DNA of 64,000 nt from Albidovulum sp. (GCA_015491895.1 WFVA01000077.1:1-64000), one strand, 5' to 3'; numbered from the stretch's first letter, positions 35,708-45,874 are shown. Numbers and translations: made by a program. Notes: a model not told the origin generated them from the sequence alone.

Positions 35708-35731
35708 CTTATTGTTGAAAAACAATAAGTT
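35706..35731 (+). terminator. Perfect 11-bp hairpin with GAAA loop between rho and mnmE
   Basis: AACTTATTGTT and AACAATAAGTT are perfect inverted repeats around GAAA, which in RNA gives an 11-bp stem capped by a GNRA tetraloop. It overlaps the rho stop codon and ends 7 nt before the mnmE ATG. No U-run follows and the stem is AU-rich, so it is not a classic terminator. A translational or RNA-stability role is more likely. Confidence 0.6.
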
Positions 35732-35738
35732 AAATGAA

Positions 35739-37028
35739 ATGGATACAATTTTCGCCATTGCCACGGCTCCCGGAAAAGCCGGTATTTCCGTCTTGCGGAT
35801 TTCCGGGCCGAAAGCGATCAGCGCGCTGAGGGGGCTTGGCATCAAGCCGCCTCCCTGGCGCCATGCCGGATTGCGAAAAATTCGCGATGCCTCCGGTGAT
35901 GTTATCGATGAGGCGCTTGTTCTGACTTTTGAGAAAGGGAAAAGCTTTACCGGTGAGGAAAGCGCAGAGCTTCATCTTCATGGCAGCCCTGCAATCACGA
36001 AAGCCGTGCTGCAGGCACTGGGGCAGATAGAGGGGCTCAGGCTTGCCGAGCCAGGGGAATTCACGCGCAGGGCGCTCGATAACGGCTGTCTTGATCTGGC
36101 ACAGGTCGAGGGGCTTGCAGATCTTCTTGAAGCCGAAACGGAAGCGCAAAGGCGGCAGGCCCAGCGTGTGTTTTCGGGCGAGCTTGGCCGAAAGGCCGAT
36201 GCCTGGCGCGAGCGCCTGATCAGGGCCGCGGCCCTGATCGAGGCGACGATCGATTTCGCGGATGAAGAGCTTCCCGAGGGTGTGATTTCGGAGGCGCTTT
36301 CCATCCTGGAAAAAACTGCGGCCGAGCTTGCCCGTGAGGCGGAGGGTGTGGCTGTGGCCGAGCGTATCCGGGAAGGCTTCGAGGTTGCCATTATCGGTCC
36401 GCCGAACGTCGGCAAATCCACCCTTCTGAATGCCCTTGCCGGGCGGGAGGCCGCAATCACTTCCGAGATAGCCGGAACGACCCGCGATATCATCGAGGTG
36501 CGGATGGATCTGAAAGGATTGCCCGTTACGTTCCTCGATACTGCCGGGCTGCGTGAAACCGAGGATCAGATAGAGAAGCTCGGCGTCGAATTGGCGATGA
36601 AGCGGGCCGGGAGGGCCGATCTGAGAGTTTTTCTTGTTGAGGACGAAAGCGATACATTACCCATTGTTCCCGAAGACGGGGATTTGGTCGTCCGGGCAAA
36701 GTCGGACCTGCGGCCTGCCGGCGGGCTTGCCGTTTCGGGGCTTACGGGGGAAGGAATAGGCAAACTCACGGATTGCATCGCGGAGATTCTTCAGATGAAG
36801 GCCCGAGGCGCGGCAACGGCCACACGCCAGCGACACAAACAAGCTATTGAAAATTCAATAAAATATCTGTATGAAGCCATCGGTTTACTCGCTTCCTCCT
36901 CTCAGGATACGGAAATTGCGGCAGAATCGCTTCGATCTGCTATAAGGGCTCTGGAATCCATTGTCGGCCGTATAAATGTAGAACAATTGCTGGATGAGAT
37001 CTTCAGCAGCTTCTGCATGGGTAAGTGA
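35739..37028 (+). CDS. mnmE: tRNA-modifying GTPase MnmE (TrmE)
   Basis: With MnmG, MnmE places the cmnm5/nm5 group on U34 of certain tRNAs. The protein (429 aa from ATG 35739) shows the N-terminal folate-binding domain ([20 protein letters not shown]). The G domain has [31 protein letters not shown] and [12 protein letters not shown], and the C-terminal CxGK-type motif is SSFCMGK, whose Cys is essential. No good ribosome site precedes this ATG; an in-frame ATG at 35700 inside the rho stop would add 13 residues and is possible. Confidence 0.96.
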   Translation: MDTIFAIATAPGKAGISVLRISGPKAISALRGLGIKPPPWRHAGLRKIRDASGDVIDEALVLTFEKGKSFTGEESAELHLHGSPAITKAVLQALGQIEGLRLAEPGEFTRRALDNGCLDLAQVEGLADLLEAETEAQRRQAQRVFSGELGRKADAWRERLIRAAALIEATIDFADEELPEGVISEALSILEKTAAELAREAEGVAVAERIREGFEVAIIGPPNVGKSTLLNALAGREAAITSEIAGTTRDIIEVRMDLKGLPVTFLDTAGLRETEDQIEKLGVELAMKRAGRADLRVFLVEDESDTLPIVPEDGDLVVRAKSDLRPAGGLAVSGLTGEGIGKLTDCIAEILQMKARGAATATRQRHKQAIENSIKYLYEAIGLLASSSQDTEIAAESLRSAIRALESIVGRINVEQLLDEIFSSFCMGK

Positions 37029-37031
37029 GGA

Positions 37032-38912
37032 TTGTTTCACGTGAAACAACGCGATTTCGATGTCATTGTTGTCGGTGGTGGACATGCCGGCTGTGAGGCG
37101 GCTCATGCGTCTGCGCGTATGGGGGCGCGCACGGCCCTCATAACGCTTTCACATAACGCCATCGGCGTAATGTCCTGCAATCCTGCCATCGGGGGATTGG
37201 GCAAGGGTCATCTTGTCCGCGAGATTGACGCGCTGGATGGCATCATGGGCCGCGTTGCCGATCGTGCCGGCATTCAGTTCCGGCTTCTGAATCGGACGAA
37301 GGGGCCGGCTGTTCAGGGTCCACGCGCCCAGGCAGATCGCTCTATATACAGGGCAACGATGCAGGAAGCGATGACAAGCCGGGAAAACCTTCAGATCATC
37401 GAAGCCGAAGTATCGGAGCTGTTGATTGAGGGGCCGGTTGTTTCAGGGGTTCGACTCTCCGATAATTCGGAGATCTTCGCCGGCGCTGTCATTCTCACCA
37501 CCGGCACATTTCTTCGCGGGATCATACACATTGGCAACAAATCCCTGCCGGGCGGGCGGATGGGTGACAAGCCGTCAATCCGCCTTGCGGAGCAGGTAGA
37601 AGACATGGGCTTTACCGTTGGGCGCCTTAAAACAGGAACCCCGCCACGCCTTGCCGGCCGCTCGATAAACTGGGAAATACTTGAAGCACAGGCGGGGGAT
37701 GACGAGCCGACGATGTTTTCCTTTCTTCACAGGAAACCATTCGGTCGCCAGATATCCTGCGGCATTGCGCACACGAACGAAAAGACCCATGAGATCATCA
37801 GGGCCAATCTCGCATCATCGGCGATGTATGGTGGTATGATCGAAGGGATCGGCCCGCGGTATTGCCCTTCCATAGAAGACAAGATCGTGCGGTTCGCAGA
37901 CAAGAGCTCACATCAGATTTTCCTTGAGCCGGAAGGGCTTGAGGATGATACCGTGTATCCGAACGGCATCTCCACATCACTTCCTGCGGAAGTCCAGGAG
38001 GAATACGTTCGTTCGATCCGGGGGCTAGAGAATGCAATCATTCTTCAGCCCGGCTACGCCATTGAGTATGACTATATTGATCCCAGAGCGCTCAAGGATA
38101 CGTTGGAGGTGAAGGATTTTTCCGGCCTGTTTCTTGCCGGGCAGATCAATGGGACAACGGGCTACGAAGAAGCCGCTGCTCAGGGGCTGGCCGCAGGCCT
38201 GAATGCAGCTCTTTTGGCCCGTGGCGGGGATCTCGTGCGCTTCAGCAGGTCCGATTCCTATATTGGCGTGATGATCGATGATCTCGTTACGCGGGGCGTC
38301 AGTGAGCCCTACAGAATGTTCACCTCACGCGCTGAATTCCGCCTCAGCCTGCGTGCCGATAACGCCGATCAACGCTTGACTCCGAAGGGTATCGCCGTTG
38401 GCTGTGTCGAGGATCATCGCAGACTTGAGTTTGAACGGAAAATGGAAGCCCTGCAGAAGGTGCGCCACGCTCTGGAGCGGGCGAGCTTCACGCCGCGCCA
38501 ATTACAGAACCGAGGCATAAGGATACGCCAGGACGGGGGCAGGCGTGATGGCATAGCCGTTCTTTCCTTGCCCGGTGCAAGCCTCGTAAAGCTGGCCGAT
38601 ATCATGCCAGAATTGCGCTCAATACCACAATATATAGCGCAGCAAGTGGAGAGAGAGGCCATATACGCCAATTATATCAAGCGCCAACAGCGGGATATAG
38701 AGGCGTTAGCGCGTGACGAATCGCACGAAATACCGGGCGATTTTGATTATCGTTCCTTGAGCGGGCTTTCAAATGAGCTTCGCCTGAAGCTTGAAAAGGT
38801 GAGGCCATCTACCCTTGGCCAGGCCGGCCGGATCGAGGGGATGACGCCTGCCGCCCTCACGCTGATTCTCGGCAGGCTTCGCCAATTGGAAAAGCAGCGC
38901 AGGGCAGGATGA
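37032..38912 (+). CDS. mnmG: tRNA U34 carboxymethylaminomethyl synthase subunit MnmG (GidA)
   Basis: MnmG is the FAD/NADH partner of MnmE. The 626 residues contain the FAD motif [20 protein letters not shown], the family blocks [20 protein letters not shown] and [40 protein letters not shown], and the C-terminal GidA helical domain ([20 protein letters not shown]). It starts with TTG at 37032, 3 nt after the mnmE stop; its first six codons (MFHVKQ) are written by a parS site. Confidence 0.97.
   Translation: MFHVKQRDFDVIVVGGGHAGCEAAHASARMGARTALITLSHNAIGVMSCNPAIGGLGKGHLVREIDALDGIMGRVADRAGIQFRLLNRTKGPAVQGPRAQADRSIYRATMQEAMTSRENLQIIEAEVSELLIEGPVVSGVRLSDNSEIFAGAVILTTGTFLRGIIHIGNKSLPGGRMGDKPSIRLAEQVEDMGFTVGRLKTGTPPRLAGRSINWEILEAQAGDDEPTMFSFLHRKPFGRQISCGIAHTNEKTHEIIRANLASSAMYGGMIEGIGPRYCPSIEDKIVRFADKSSHQIFLEPEGLEDDTVYPNGISTSLPAEVQEEYVRSIRGLENAIILQPGYAIEYDYIDPRALKDTLEVKDFSGLFLAGQINGTTGYEEAAAQGLAAGLNAALLARGGDLVRFSRSDSYIGVMIDDLVTRGVSEPYRMFTSRAEFRLSLRADNADQRLTPKGIAVGCVEDHRRLEFERKMEALQKVRHALERASFTPRQLQNRGIRIRQDGGRRDGIAVLSLPGASLVKLADIMPELRSIPQYIAQQVEREAIYANYIKRQQRDIEALARDESHEIPGDFDYRSLSGLSNELRLKLEKVRPSTLGQAGRIEGMTPAALTLILGRLRQLEKQRRAG
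37033..37048. promoter_or_regulatory. parS: parS centromere site (in mnmG start)
   Basis: TGTTTCACGTGAAACA is a perfect palindrome identical to the classic chromosomal parS consensus bound by ParB. It overlaps the start codon of mnmG. parA and parB lie 2.5-3.3 kb downstream and oriC about 3.3 kb upstream, the expected context. Confidence 0.93.
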
Positions 38913-39538
38913 AGCTCTCAGGTCCCGAGCAATTTTTGGATGTTTTCAATGTTTCACGTGAAACAATCGATCGCCTGCAGATTTATGAAAATCTCCTGAA
39001 GAAATGGAACCCGAAAATCAACCTCGTTGCCCGGGGCACCTTGGGAGATGTCTGGACGCGACATTTTGCGGATTCAGCGCAAATATCTGACATTGCGCCG
39101 GAAAATGCCAGAATATGGGTTGATATGGGTAGCGGCGGCGGTTTCCCCGGGGCTGTGCTGGCTATCATGAACAAGGAAAAACGCCCCGAAGCAAAGTATT
39201 ATCTTGTCGAGAGTGATAAGAGAAAGGCCGCGTTCTTGCGGGCCGTGGCGCGCGAAACAGGGGCTGATTTCATCGTATCCGACCAAAGGGCCGAGGATAT
39301 CCCGCCTTATGGGGCCGATGTCGTTACCGCGAGGGCTTTGGCGCCGCTGGAAATGCTTGTCGGCCTTGCCGGCCGTCATCTTGCGCCGCATGGTGTTGCG
39401 ATATTGCCGAAAGGTGCGAATGTGGAAAATGAAATCGAAACAGCCCTTGCCTTATGGCGATTCGATCTGGAAAAGTTTCCGAGCGTGACGGATCCTTCCG
39501 CCGCCATCCTGAAGCTTGGAGATATACGGAATGCCTGA
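38909..39538 (+). CDS. rsmG: 16S rRNA G527 N7-methyltransferase RsmG (GidB)
   Basis: RsmG methylates G527 of 16S rRNA; its loss gives low-level streptomycin resistance in several bacteria. The 209 residues show the family start ([40 protein letters not shown]), the SAM loop [18 protein letters not shown], and [20 protein letters not shown]. It overlaps mnmG by 4 nt and parA by 8 nt. A parS site encodes residues NVSRET. Confidence 0.96.
   Translation: MKLSGPEQFLDVFNVSRETIDRLQIYENLLKKWNPKINLVARGTLGDVWTRHFADSAQISDIAPENARIWVDMGSGGGFPGAVLAIMNKEKRPEAKYYLVESDKRKAAFLRAVARETGADFIVSDQRAEDIPPYGADVVTARALAPLEMLVGLAGRHLAPHGVAILPKGANVENEIETALALWRFDLEKFPSVTDPSAAILKLGDIRNA
38950..38965. promoter_or_regulatory. 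parS: parS centromere site (within rsmG)
   Basis: This is a second perfect copy of TGTTTCACGTGAAACA, 1,917 bp after the first. It lies inside rsmG and encodes part of FNVSRET. Two sites so close to parA and parB make a strong ParB-loading zone. Confidence 0.93.
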
Positions 39539-40361
39539 CCCTGCAGGGCGCCGAGGCCCTAAAATCATCGCCATTGCAAATCAGAAAGGGGGGGTCGGCA
39601 AGACCACGACAACAATCAATCTGGGCGCCGCCCTCGCGCAGGAAGGCTTCCGTGTTCTTCTCGTTGATCTTGATCCCCAGGGCAATGCCTCGACCGGGCT
39701 GGGAATCGAGCCGGAAGAGAGGGATCTGAACGTGTATGATCTGCTTGTCGGGGAGGCGGACCTGAAGGATATTGTCAGGGAAACCGGGACGGAGCGCCTT
39801 CATATCGTGCCGGCAACCACGGATCTGAGCTCTGCGGATGCCGAGCTGATGGCCAACAAGAAGAGAAGCTTCCTTCTGCACGATGCCTTGCGCCAGCCAT
39901 CAATGAAGGAGGTTGACCCGGATTTTATCCTGATCGATTGTCCGCCTTCTCTCAATCTTCTCACGATCAATGCCATGGTTGCTGCGGATTCCCTGCTTGT
40001 GCCCCTGCAAAGCGAGTTTTTCGCTCTGGAGGGGCTTTCCCAGCTCATGCTGACAAAACGCGATGTGGCCCGGGCCGCAGGGCGAAACCTTCGCTATGAG
40101 GGCATCGTGCTCACGATGTATGACAGCCGAAACCGGCTTTCGCGCCAGGTCGAGGCTGATGCACGGGAAAATCTCGGGGATCTTGTGTTCAGGACGGTCA
40201 TACCGAGGAATGTGCGCGTGAGCGAGGCGCCTTCATTCGGGATGCCTGTGCTCGAATATGATCCAGGCTCGAAGGGGAGCCTGGCCTATCGGGCTCTGGC
40301 AAGGGAGCTGGCAGAGAGAAACAATCGCAAAGTGAGAGAAAGGGAGGCCGCAAATGGCTGA
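39531..40361 (+). CDS. parA: Chromosome partitioning ATPase ParA
   Basis: ParA is the Walker-type ATPase that moves ParB-parS complexes. The 276 residues contain the deviant Walker A motif IIAIANQKGGVGKTTTTINL, LLVDLDPQGNASTGLGIE, LIDCPPSLNLLTINAMVAAD and PLQSEFFALEGLSQLMLTKR, as in chromosomal (type Ib-like, Soj) ParA without an HTH domain. ATG 39531 overlaps the rsmG stop; a TTG at 39516 is an alternative. Confidence 0.97.
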   Translation: MPDPAGRRGPKIIAIANQKGGVGKTTTTINLGAALAQEGFRVLLVDLDPQGNASTGLGIEPEERDLNVYDLLVGEADLKDIVRETGTERLHIVPATTDLSSADAELMANKKRSFLLHDALRQPSMKEVDPDFILIDCPPSLNLLTINAMVAADSLLVPLQSEFFALEGLSQLMLTKRDVARAAGRNLRYEGIVLTMYDSRNRLSRQVEADARENLGDLVFRTVIPRNVRVSEAPSFGMPVLEYDPGSKGSLAYRALARELAERNNRKVREREAANG

Positions 40362-41262
40362 CAAGAAGCCAGAAAGGCGTGGTTTGGGGCGCGGGCTCTC
40401 CGCCCTCATGGCGGATGTCAGCCCGGCGAGGGAGGGTTATGAAGATACGCCGACGCGCCCGGCCGAAAGGGTCATCCCGATCGAGAAGATCATGCCCAAC
40501 CCCGATCAGCCCCGGCGTGATTTTGATCAGGACGATCTGCGAGAGCTGGCGGATTCGATCCGGGAAAAAGGGATCATTCAGCCCCTGATCGTCAGGGAAA
40601 AACCAGATAAATCAGATGGTTACGAGATTGTCGCGGGGGAGAGGCGCTGGCGGGCGGCACAGATGGCGCAATTGCATGAGGTGCCCGTCATCATTCGCGA
40701 TTACAGCGATGCGGAAGTGCTGGAAATTGCGATCATCGAGAATATCCAGCGAGCGGATCTCAATCCGGTGGAAGAGGCATCCGGTTACCGTCAGCTGATG
40801 GAGGCGTTCGGACACACCCAGGAAAAGCTGGCCGAGGCGCTGGGCAAGAGCCGGAGCCATATTGCAAATCTTCTGCGCTTGCTCAATCTCCCGGAGGAGG
40901 TGCTGGGGTATCTTCGTGAAGGCCGCCTCACCGCCGGCCATGCCCGCGCGCTTGTTACGGCCGAGGATCCAGCCGCGATTGCGCGCGAGGTGATCCGCAA
41001 GGGGCTTTCGGTCCGTGAAACCGAGCGCTTGGTGAAGAGGCCGAAGGGGGATCGGAAAAAGCCACAGAGGGAAACGGTGGAGAAGGATGCTGATACGCGT
41101 GCCCTCGAGGCGGACCTTTCCGCCAATCTCGGCATGAAAGTTGCAATCAATCACCGGCCGGGCGGCGAAAGCGGAAGCATCACGATTTCCTACAAGACGC
41201 TCGAGGAGCTCGACGATCTCTGTCGCTTTCTTACGGCTACGCGTCAGGCCTGGACAGAATGA
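40354..41262 (+). CDS. parB: Chromosome partitioning CTPase ParB
   Basis: ParB binds parS and spreads along DNA. The 302 residues have the N-terminal ParA-contact segment (KKPERRGLGRGLSALMAD), the CTP-binding domain with MPNPDQPRRDFDQDDLRELA and IVAGERRWRAAQ, the helix-turn-helix region (TQEKLAEALGKSRSHIANLL, RLLNLPEEVLGYLREGRLTA, GHARAL) and a C-terminal dimerisation domain. It overlaps parA by 8 nt. Its 3' end overlaps the convergent gene at 41237 by 26 nt. Confidence 0.97.
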   Translation: MADKKPERRGLGRGLSALMADVSPAREGYEDTPTRPAERVIPIEKIMPNPDQPRRDFDQDDLRELADSIREKGIIQPLIVREKPDKSDGYEIVAGERRWRAAQMAQLHEVPVIIRDYSDAEVLEIAIIENIQRADLNPVEEASGYRQLMEAFGHTQEKLAEALGKSRSHIANLLRLLNLPEEVLGYLREGRLTAGHARALVTAEDPAAIAREVIRKGLSVRETERLVKRPKGDRKKPQRETVEKDADTRALEADLSANLGMKVAINHRPGGESGSITISYKTLEELDDLCRFLTATRQAWTE

Positions 41263-41590
41263 AGAACAGAACGCCGATCAGAATGGCGCCCTGAACCAGC
41301 AGCAGCACCGGGGCGAGGCCAAGCGCAAGGGAAATCGCGAAAGTGGCAACGATGGATGCCACGGCCAATTTCTTTGCCCGCGGGCCGATCGCTCCCCGCT
41401 CCTGCCAATCAATTATCGCGGCGCCAAAGCGGGGATGGGCAAGCAGCCAGTGGTGAAGGCGCTCCGATGATCTTGCGAAAAAGAACGCGGAGAGCAACAT
41501 GAGGGGCACGGTCGGCAACAGGGGCAGGAAGGCGCCGATCAATCCCGCCATGAAGGATATGCAGCCCAGAAACAGCCAGATTGCCCGCAT
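41237..41590 (-). CDS. YbaN/DUF454 family membrane protein
   Basis: This is a 117-residue protein with three hydrophobic segments. The family pattern is RAIWLFLGCISFMAGLIGAF, LPLLPTVPLMLLSAFFFARS, SERLHHWLLAHPRFGAAIID and WQERGAIGPRAKKLA. Function is unknown for the family. It follows hemW on the minus strand with a 1-nt gap and its end overlaps parB. Confidence 0.92.
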   Translation of the reverse strand: MRAIWLFLGCISFMAGLIGAFLPLLPTVPLMLLSAFFFARSSERLHHWLLAHPRFGAAIIDWQERGAIGPRAKKLAVASIVATFAISLALGLAPVLLLVQGAILIGVLFFILSRPDA

Positions 41591-41591
41591 T

Positions 41592-42752
41592 TCAACGCAC
41601 CAGAATTTCCCGCAAGATCGCGTTCAATATGGGCCTTCCTTTCGGAGTTGCCCAGAGGCGATCATTGCGGGTGGTAACAAGGCCTTGATCTTCGAGCCGC
41701 TCCAGGCCCTTCAATTCGATCTGTTCGCAGCATAGTTTATAAAATCTGGATAAACTTATGCCGTCATGCAGCCGAAGGCCCATCATGAGATATTCTTCGG
41801 CCTGTTCGATAGGCGAGAGAATGGCAGGCGGGTTTTCAGGCGCCTCGCCTTCCAATGTGATCTTGAGCCAGAGTTTCGGATCTGTAACGGCAACGGTGGC
41901 ATGTTTTTGCCCGCCAAGCGTGAGCCGCCCATGTGCGCCAGGCCCGATTCCCGCATAATCCCCATAGCGCCAATATATGAGATTATGGCGGGATTCCTGG
42001 CCCGGCCTGGCGTGATTGGATATTTCGTAAGCCGGGAGCCCCGCGTTGGTGCAAAGCTCCTGGGTGACTTCATACATGTCGGCTGCGAGATCCTCATCCG
42101 GCAAACCGGTGAGCTTGCCGCGCCGGGCGAGGGCGCCGAATGCGGTGTTTGGCTCTATGGTCAACTGATAGAGCGAGAGGTGATCGGGATTGAGGGAGAG
42201 CGCCTCGCCAAGCTCGGCCTCCCATGAAGCGAGGCTCTGGCCCTGCCTGGCATAGATCAGATCAAGGCTCACGCGATCGAAAATCGATCGGGCCATCTCG
42301 AGGGCGGCAAGTGCTTCGTCCGCATTGTGCAGCCGGCCGAGGCGGCGCAGATCGGGATCACGAAGTGCCTGGACGCCGAGCGAAAGGCGATTGATGCCAG
42401 CTTGCGAATAAGCCCGGAAGCGCCCGGCCTCGGAAGATGTGGGGTTGGCCTCAAGCGTGATTTCGCAATCATTGGCGAAAGGCCAGGCCTGGGCCGCTGC
42501 CCTTATGATGGTGGCGACAAGCCCGGGATCCATCAGGCTTGGCGTGCCGCCGCCGAAAAAAATAGAATTCAGAAGCCGGGGCCCCGTTGCCCGGGCGATC
42601 CTGTCGATCTCGCTTACATAGGCCTCGGCCCAGGATTCCTGATCGATCGCGGCTGCAACATGGGAATTGAAATCGCAATAAGGGCATTTGGCCTGGCAGT
42701 AGGGCCAGTGGACATAAAGCCCGAAGCCCGCTTCCTGCCAATCCTCAGGCAA
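41592..42752 (-). CDS. hemW: Radical-SAM protein HemW (haem chaperone, HemN-like)
   Basis: HemW relatives bind haem and [4Fe-4S] and were long annotated as oxygen-independent coproporphyrinogen oxidases. The 386 residues start FGLYVHWPYCQAKCPYCDFN with the CxxxCxxC cluster motif. The SAM region NSIFFGGGTPSLMDPGLVAT and the C-terminal HemN_C domain follow. The extra N-terminal cysteine motif of true HemN is lacking, so HemW is the better name. The start overlaps rdgB by 8 nt. Confidence 0.94.
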   Translation of the reverse strand: MPEDWQEAGFGLYVHWPYCQAKCPYCDFNSHVAAAIDQESWAEAYVSEIDRIARATGPRLLNSIFFGGGTPSLMDPGLVATIIRAAAQAWPFANDCEITLEANPTSSEAGRFRAYSQAGINRLSLGVQALRDPDLRRLGRLHNADEALAALEMARSIFDRVSLDLIYARQGQSLASWEAELGEALSLNPDHLSLYQLTIEPNTAFGALARRGKLTGLPDEDLAADMYEVTQELCTNAGLPAYEISNHARPGQESRHNLIYWRYGDYAGIGPGAHGRLTLGGQKHATVAVTDPKLWLKITLEGEAPENPPAILSPIEQAEEYLMMGLRLHDGISLSRFYKLCCEQIELKGLERLEDQGLVTTRNDRLWATPKGRPILNAILREILVR

Positions 42753-43353
42753 GAGAGCCCCTGATCAGCTTCCTGAAGGCATCGCTCCGGTGGCTGATCT
42801 CCTTTTTTCGCGCGGGATCCATCTCGCCGAAGGTCTGGCTTTCGCCATCGGGCAGAAAGATCGGATCGAAGCCGAAGCCGCGATCCCCGCGCATCGGCCA
42901 GACGAGCCGGCCATCCACTCGGCCCTCGAAGATCTCGTCATGGCCATCGGGCCAGGCAAGGCAAAGCGTGCAGATGAAGCTTGCGCGGCGGGGCTCGGGC
43001 GCGTTCTGTGCTTCGAGCAGATCCCACACCTTTTTCATCGCCATGGGAAAATCTCGGCCATCGGGCGTTTCGGCCCAATCGGCGGTGTGAACGCCCGGCG
43101 CACCGCCAAGAGCCTCAACACAGATCCCGCTGTCATCGGAAAGCGCCGGCAGGCCGGATTCGCGTGCCGCGAAATGGGCCTTGATGCGGGCGTTCCCGGC
43201 AAAGGTGCTTTCGGTTTCCTCCGGCTCAACAAGGCCGAGATCGCCGGCCGGGATCACGTTGATCCCGTATGGCGCAAGGAGCTCGCGAAATTCCGCAAGC
43301 TTGCCCGCGTTATGCGTAGCGATCACCAGATCCTTGCTCGCAAGGCGGCGCAT
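42745..43353 (-). CDS. rdgB: XTP/dITP pyrophosphatase RdgB
   Basis: RdgB removes inosine and xanthosine triphosphates from the nucleotide pool. The 202 residues contain LVIATHNAGKLAEFRELLAP, the catalytic region ESGLPALSDDSGICVEALGG, GVHTADWAETPDGRDFPMAM and FGFDPIFLPDGESQTFGEMD. Its ATG overlaps the rph stop by 1 nt (TGATG), an arrangement seen in many alphaproteobacteria. Confidence 0.97.
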   Translation of the reverse strand: MRRLASKDLVIATHNAGKLAEFRELLAPYGINVIPAGDLGLVEPEETESTFAGNARIKAHFAARESGLPALSDDSGICVEALGGAPGVHTADWAETPDGRDFPMAMKKVWDLLEAQNAPEPRRASFICTLCLAWPDGHDEIFEGRVDGRLVWPMRGDRGFGFDPIFLPDGESQTFGEMDPARKKEISHRSDAFRKLIRGSLA

Positions 43354-44063
43354 CAGGAAACGGCTTCCGTCTGTGCCTGCACCAGCTCACCAATCCCCTT
43401 GTCGGCGAGCGTGAGCATGGATTCCATCTGATCGGGCGTGAAGGTGGAGCCTTCGGCCGACATCTGAATTTCGATCATCCTGCCATCGCCAAGCATGACG
43501 AAATTGCCGTCAACCCCCGCCTCGCTGTCCTCCGCGTAATCGAGATCGAGCACCGGCTGGCCGGCGTAGATCCCGCAGCTGACGGCAGCAACGGGCGCGA
43601 TCAGCGGATCGCTCGTGATTTCGCCGGCTTTCAAGAGCTTGTTCACCGCAAGGCGCAGGGCCACCCATCCGCCGGTGATGGCCGCGCAGCGTGTGCCGCC
43701 ATCGGCCTGGATCACATCGCAATCAATGGTGATCTGCCGTTCCCCAAGCGCAACCCGATCAACACCTGCGCGCAGTGCCCGCCCGATCAGGCGCTGGATT
43801 TCCTGGGTGCGGCCGGACTGACCGTTCTTCGCCTCGCGGCGCATGCGGGTATTGGTGGCGCGCGGCAGCATGCCGTATTCCGCCGTTACCCAGCCAAGCC
43901 CGCCACCGCGCAGGAAGGGGGGCACACGATCCTCGATCGAGGCGGTGCAGAGCACATGCGTATCGCCTATCCTGATGAGGCAGCTCCCCTCGGCGTGTTT
44001 GGTGATGCCGGTTTCGATTGAAATTGGCCGCATCTGATCTAGATCTCTGCCTGAGGGGCGCAT
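43353..44063 (-). CDS. rph: Ribonuclease PH
   Basis: RNase PH is a phosphorolytic exonuclease that trims tRNA 3' ends. The protein (236 aa from ATG 44063) starts [20 protein letters not shown] and contains [58 protein letters not shown] and [20 protein letters not shown], all family signatures. The longer upstream frame is antisense to hrcA and is not used. It is divergent from hrcA. Confidence 0.97.
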   Translation of the reverse strand: MRPSGRDLDQMRPISIETGITKHAEGSCLIRIGDTHVLCTASIEDRVPPFLRGGGLGWVTAEYGMLPRATNTRMRREAKNGQSGRTQEIQRLIGRALRAGVDRVALGERQITIDCDVIQADGGTRCAAITGGWVALRLAVNKLLKAGEITSDPLIAPVAAVSCGIYAGQPVLDLDYAEDSEAGVDGNFVMLGDGRMIEIQMSAEGSTFTPDQMESMLTLADKGIGELVQAQTEAVS

Positions 44064-44128
44064 GTTTCTTCCTTCCTTTGCGGGTTCGCGATCAGATACT
44101 CCCGTGCCCGCAGGAAAGGCAACCCTGA

Positions 44129-44156
44129 TTGACCTCAAGACCACAACGCCTTTAAT
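44129..44156 (+). promoter_or_regulatory. Candidate promoter of hrcA-grpE
   Basis: TTGACC (44129-44134), a 16-nt spacer and TTTAAT (44151-44156) lie 25-52 bp before the hrcA ATG. No CIRCE element (the HrcA operator) is visible between rph and hrcA, so autoregulation by HrcA is not supported here. Confidence 0.4.
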
Positions 44157-44180
44157 GGCAGGCAGAGCAAGAGGTAAGCC

Positions 44181-45257
44181 ATGAATGCACAGGCAGAACT
44201 TCTGGAACAGCTGAACGAGCGCAGCCGAGAGGTGTTCCGCCTGCTGGTGGAGGGCTACCTCGAGACAGGCGCGCCGGTAGGCTCGCGCACTCTCACGCGC
44301 AGCCTCAGCGAGAAGATAAGTGCCGCCACGGTGCGCAACGTGATGCAGGATCTCGAGTATCTCGGGCTTCTGGAATCGCCGCATGTTTCTGCCGGGCGGG
44401 TGCCGACGGAGCTTGGCCTCAGGCTTTTCGTGGACGGCCTGCTGGAGGTCGGCGATCTCGGGGAGGAGGATCGCGAGAGGATCAACCGCACGCTGGGCGT
44501 GACCCACGGCCAGAACGATGCCGAAATCGGCTCGCTTCTCGATCGCGTCGGCGCGGCGCTTTCGGGGCTCACGCATGGCGCGAGCCTCGTGCTTGCGCCA
44601 AAGCATGAGGCGCCGATCCGCCATATCGAATTCGTGAGCCTTGCGCCGGATCGCGCGCTCGTGGTGCTGGTGTTTGCCGATGGGCAGGTGGAAAACAGGG
44701 TGTTTGCGCCGCCCCCGGGGCAGACGCCTTCATCCATGCGCGAGGCGGCGAATTTCCTGAATGCGCTGGCTGAGGGCCACACGCTCGAGGAATTGCGCGG
44801 GATCATCGCCAGAGAAATGCGCGAGCGGCGCCAGGAGCTGGACAATCTGGCGCGCGATCTCGTGGAAAGCGGCATTGCGCTTTGGGAAAACGAGGGCGAG
44901 CCCCACGAGCGCCTGATCGTGCGCGGGCGGGCAAATCTTCTTGATGACGACGCGGCCGCGGAGGATATCGAGCGCATCAAGGAGCTGTTCGACGATCTCG
45001 AGCGCAAGCGTGACATCGCGGAATTCCTCGAACTGACCGAGGAAGGCGAGGGCGTGCGCATTTTTATCGGCTCGGAAAACAAACTCTTTTCACTTTCGGG
45101 TTCATCTCTCGTGGTTTCTCCCTATATGAACACAGACCGGAAGATTATTGGCGCGGTCGGAGTGATCGGGCCCACGCGGCTGAATTATGGACGTATCGTC
45201 CCGATTGTGGACTATACGGCCCAGCTTGTGGGCAGGCTTCTCTCCGATCAAGGCTAG
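44181..45257 (+). CDS. hrcA: Heat-inducible transcription repressor HrcA
   Basis: HrcA represses groESL by binding CIRCE. The 358 residues include the winged-helix N-domain ([20 protein letters not shown], then [20 protein letters not shown]), the [20 protein letters not shown] segment, and the GAF-like core ending [20 protein letters not shown] and ADTRLNY-like [20 protein letters not shown]. grpE follows 10 nt after its stop, the standard pairing. Confidence 0.97.
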   Translation: MNAQAELLEQLNERSREVFRLLVEGYLETGAPVGSRTLTRSLSEKISAATVRNVMQDLEYLGLLESPHVSAGRVPTELGLRLFVDGLLEVGDLGEEDRERINRTLGVTHGQNDAEIGSLLDRVGAALSGLTHGASLVLAPKHEAPIRHIEFVSLAPDRALVVLVFADGQVENRVFAPPPGQTPSSMREAANFLNALAEGHTLEELRGIIAREMRERRQELDNLARDLVESGIALWENEGEPHERLIVRGRANLLDDDAAAEDIERIKELFDDLERKRDIAEFLELTEEGEGVRIFIGSENKLFSLSGSSLVVSPYMNTDRKIIGAVGVIGPTRLNYGRIVPIVDYTAQLVGRLLSDQG

Positions 45258-45267
45258 AGGATGAACC

Positions 45268-45873
45268 ATGTCGGAACAGAAACGAGAGAATATCGAGGAA
45301 GCGCCCGAGCTTCAGGATGCAGGCGGGGAAGCCGGCGAGGAGGTGCCTGCCGAGGCTCAAGGCGACGCGGATGAGCTGGAGGCCCTGCGTCAGGAGCGCG
45401 ATGAATACAAGGATCGTTTCATCCGGGCGCTCGCGGATGCTGAAAACATCCGCAAGCGGGGCGAGCGGGATCGTCGCGAGGCCGAACGCTATGGCGGCTC
45501 GAAGCTCGCACGCGATCTGCTGCCCGTCTATGACAATCTGAAGCGCGCCATCGAGGCTGCGCGCGAAGAAGAGAGCGCCGCGTCGCAAGCCCTGATGGAA
45601 GGGATCGAGCTGACGATGAAGGAGCTCATCCGCGTATTCGAAAAGCACGGCATCACCCTGGTTGCGCCCAAGGTGGGCGAGAGGTTCGATCCGCAGCTGC
45701 ATGAGGCGATGTTCGAAGCCCCCGTGCCCGGCACCAAGGCCGGCGACATCATCCAGGTAAGCAATGACGGCTTCATCCTGCATGATCGCCTGCTGCGCCC
45801 CGCGCAAGTGGGCGTTTCGTCCACACCGAAAGGTGCCGAGGCCGGGCAGCAAGCTCAGCAGCAGGGCCAGTAA
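45268..45873 (+). CDS. grpE: Nucleotide exchange factor GrpE
   Basis: GrpE promotes ADP release from DnaK. The 201 residues have an acidic N-terminus, a long helix (EALRQERDEYKDRFIRALAD, AENIRKRGERDRREAERYG) and the C-terminal beta domain (GITLVAPKVGERFDPQLHEA, then GDIIQVSNDGFILHDRLLRP). dnaK-dnaJ are not in the window. Its stop is 1 nt from the convergent mutS stop. Confidence 0.97.
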   Translation: MSEQKRENIEEAPELQDAGGEAGEEVPAEAQGDADELEALRQERDEYKDRFIRALADAENIRKRGERDRREAERYGGSKLARDLLPVYDNLKRAIEAAREEESAASQALMEGIELTMKELIRVFEKHGITLVAPKVGERFDPQLHEAMFEAPVPGTKAGDIIQVSNDGFILHDRLLRPAQVGVSSTPKGAEAGQQAQQQGQ

Positions 45874-45874
45874 T

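Noticed and set aside
44064-44180. CIRCE operator (HrcA binding site) upstream of hrcA
   Set aside because: No GCACTC-N9-GAGTGC inverted repeat is visible between rph and hrcA.
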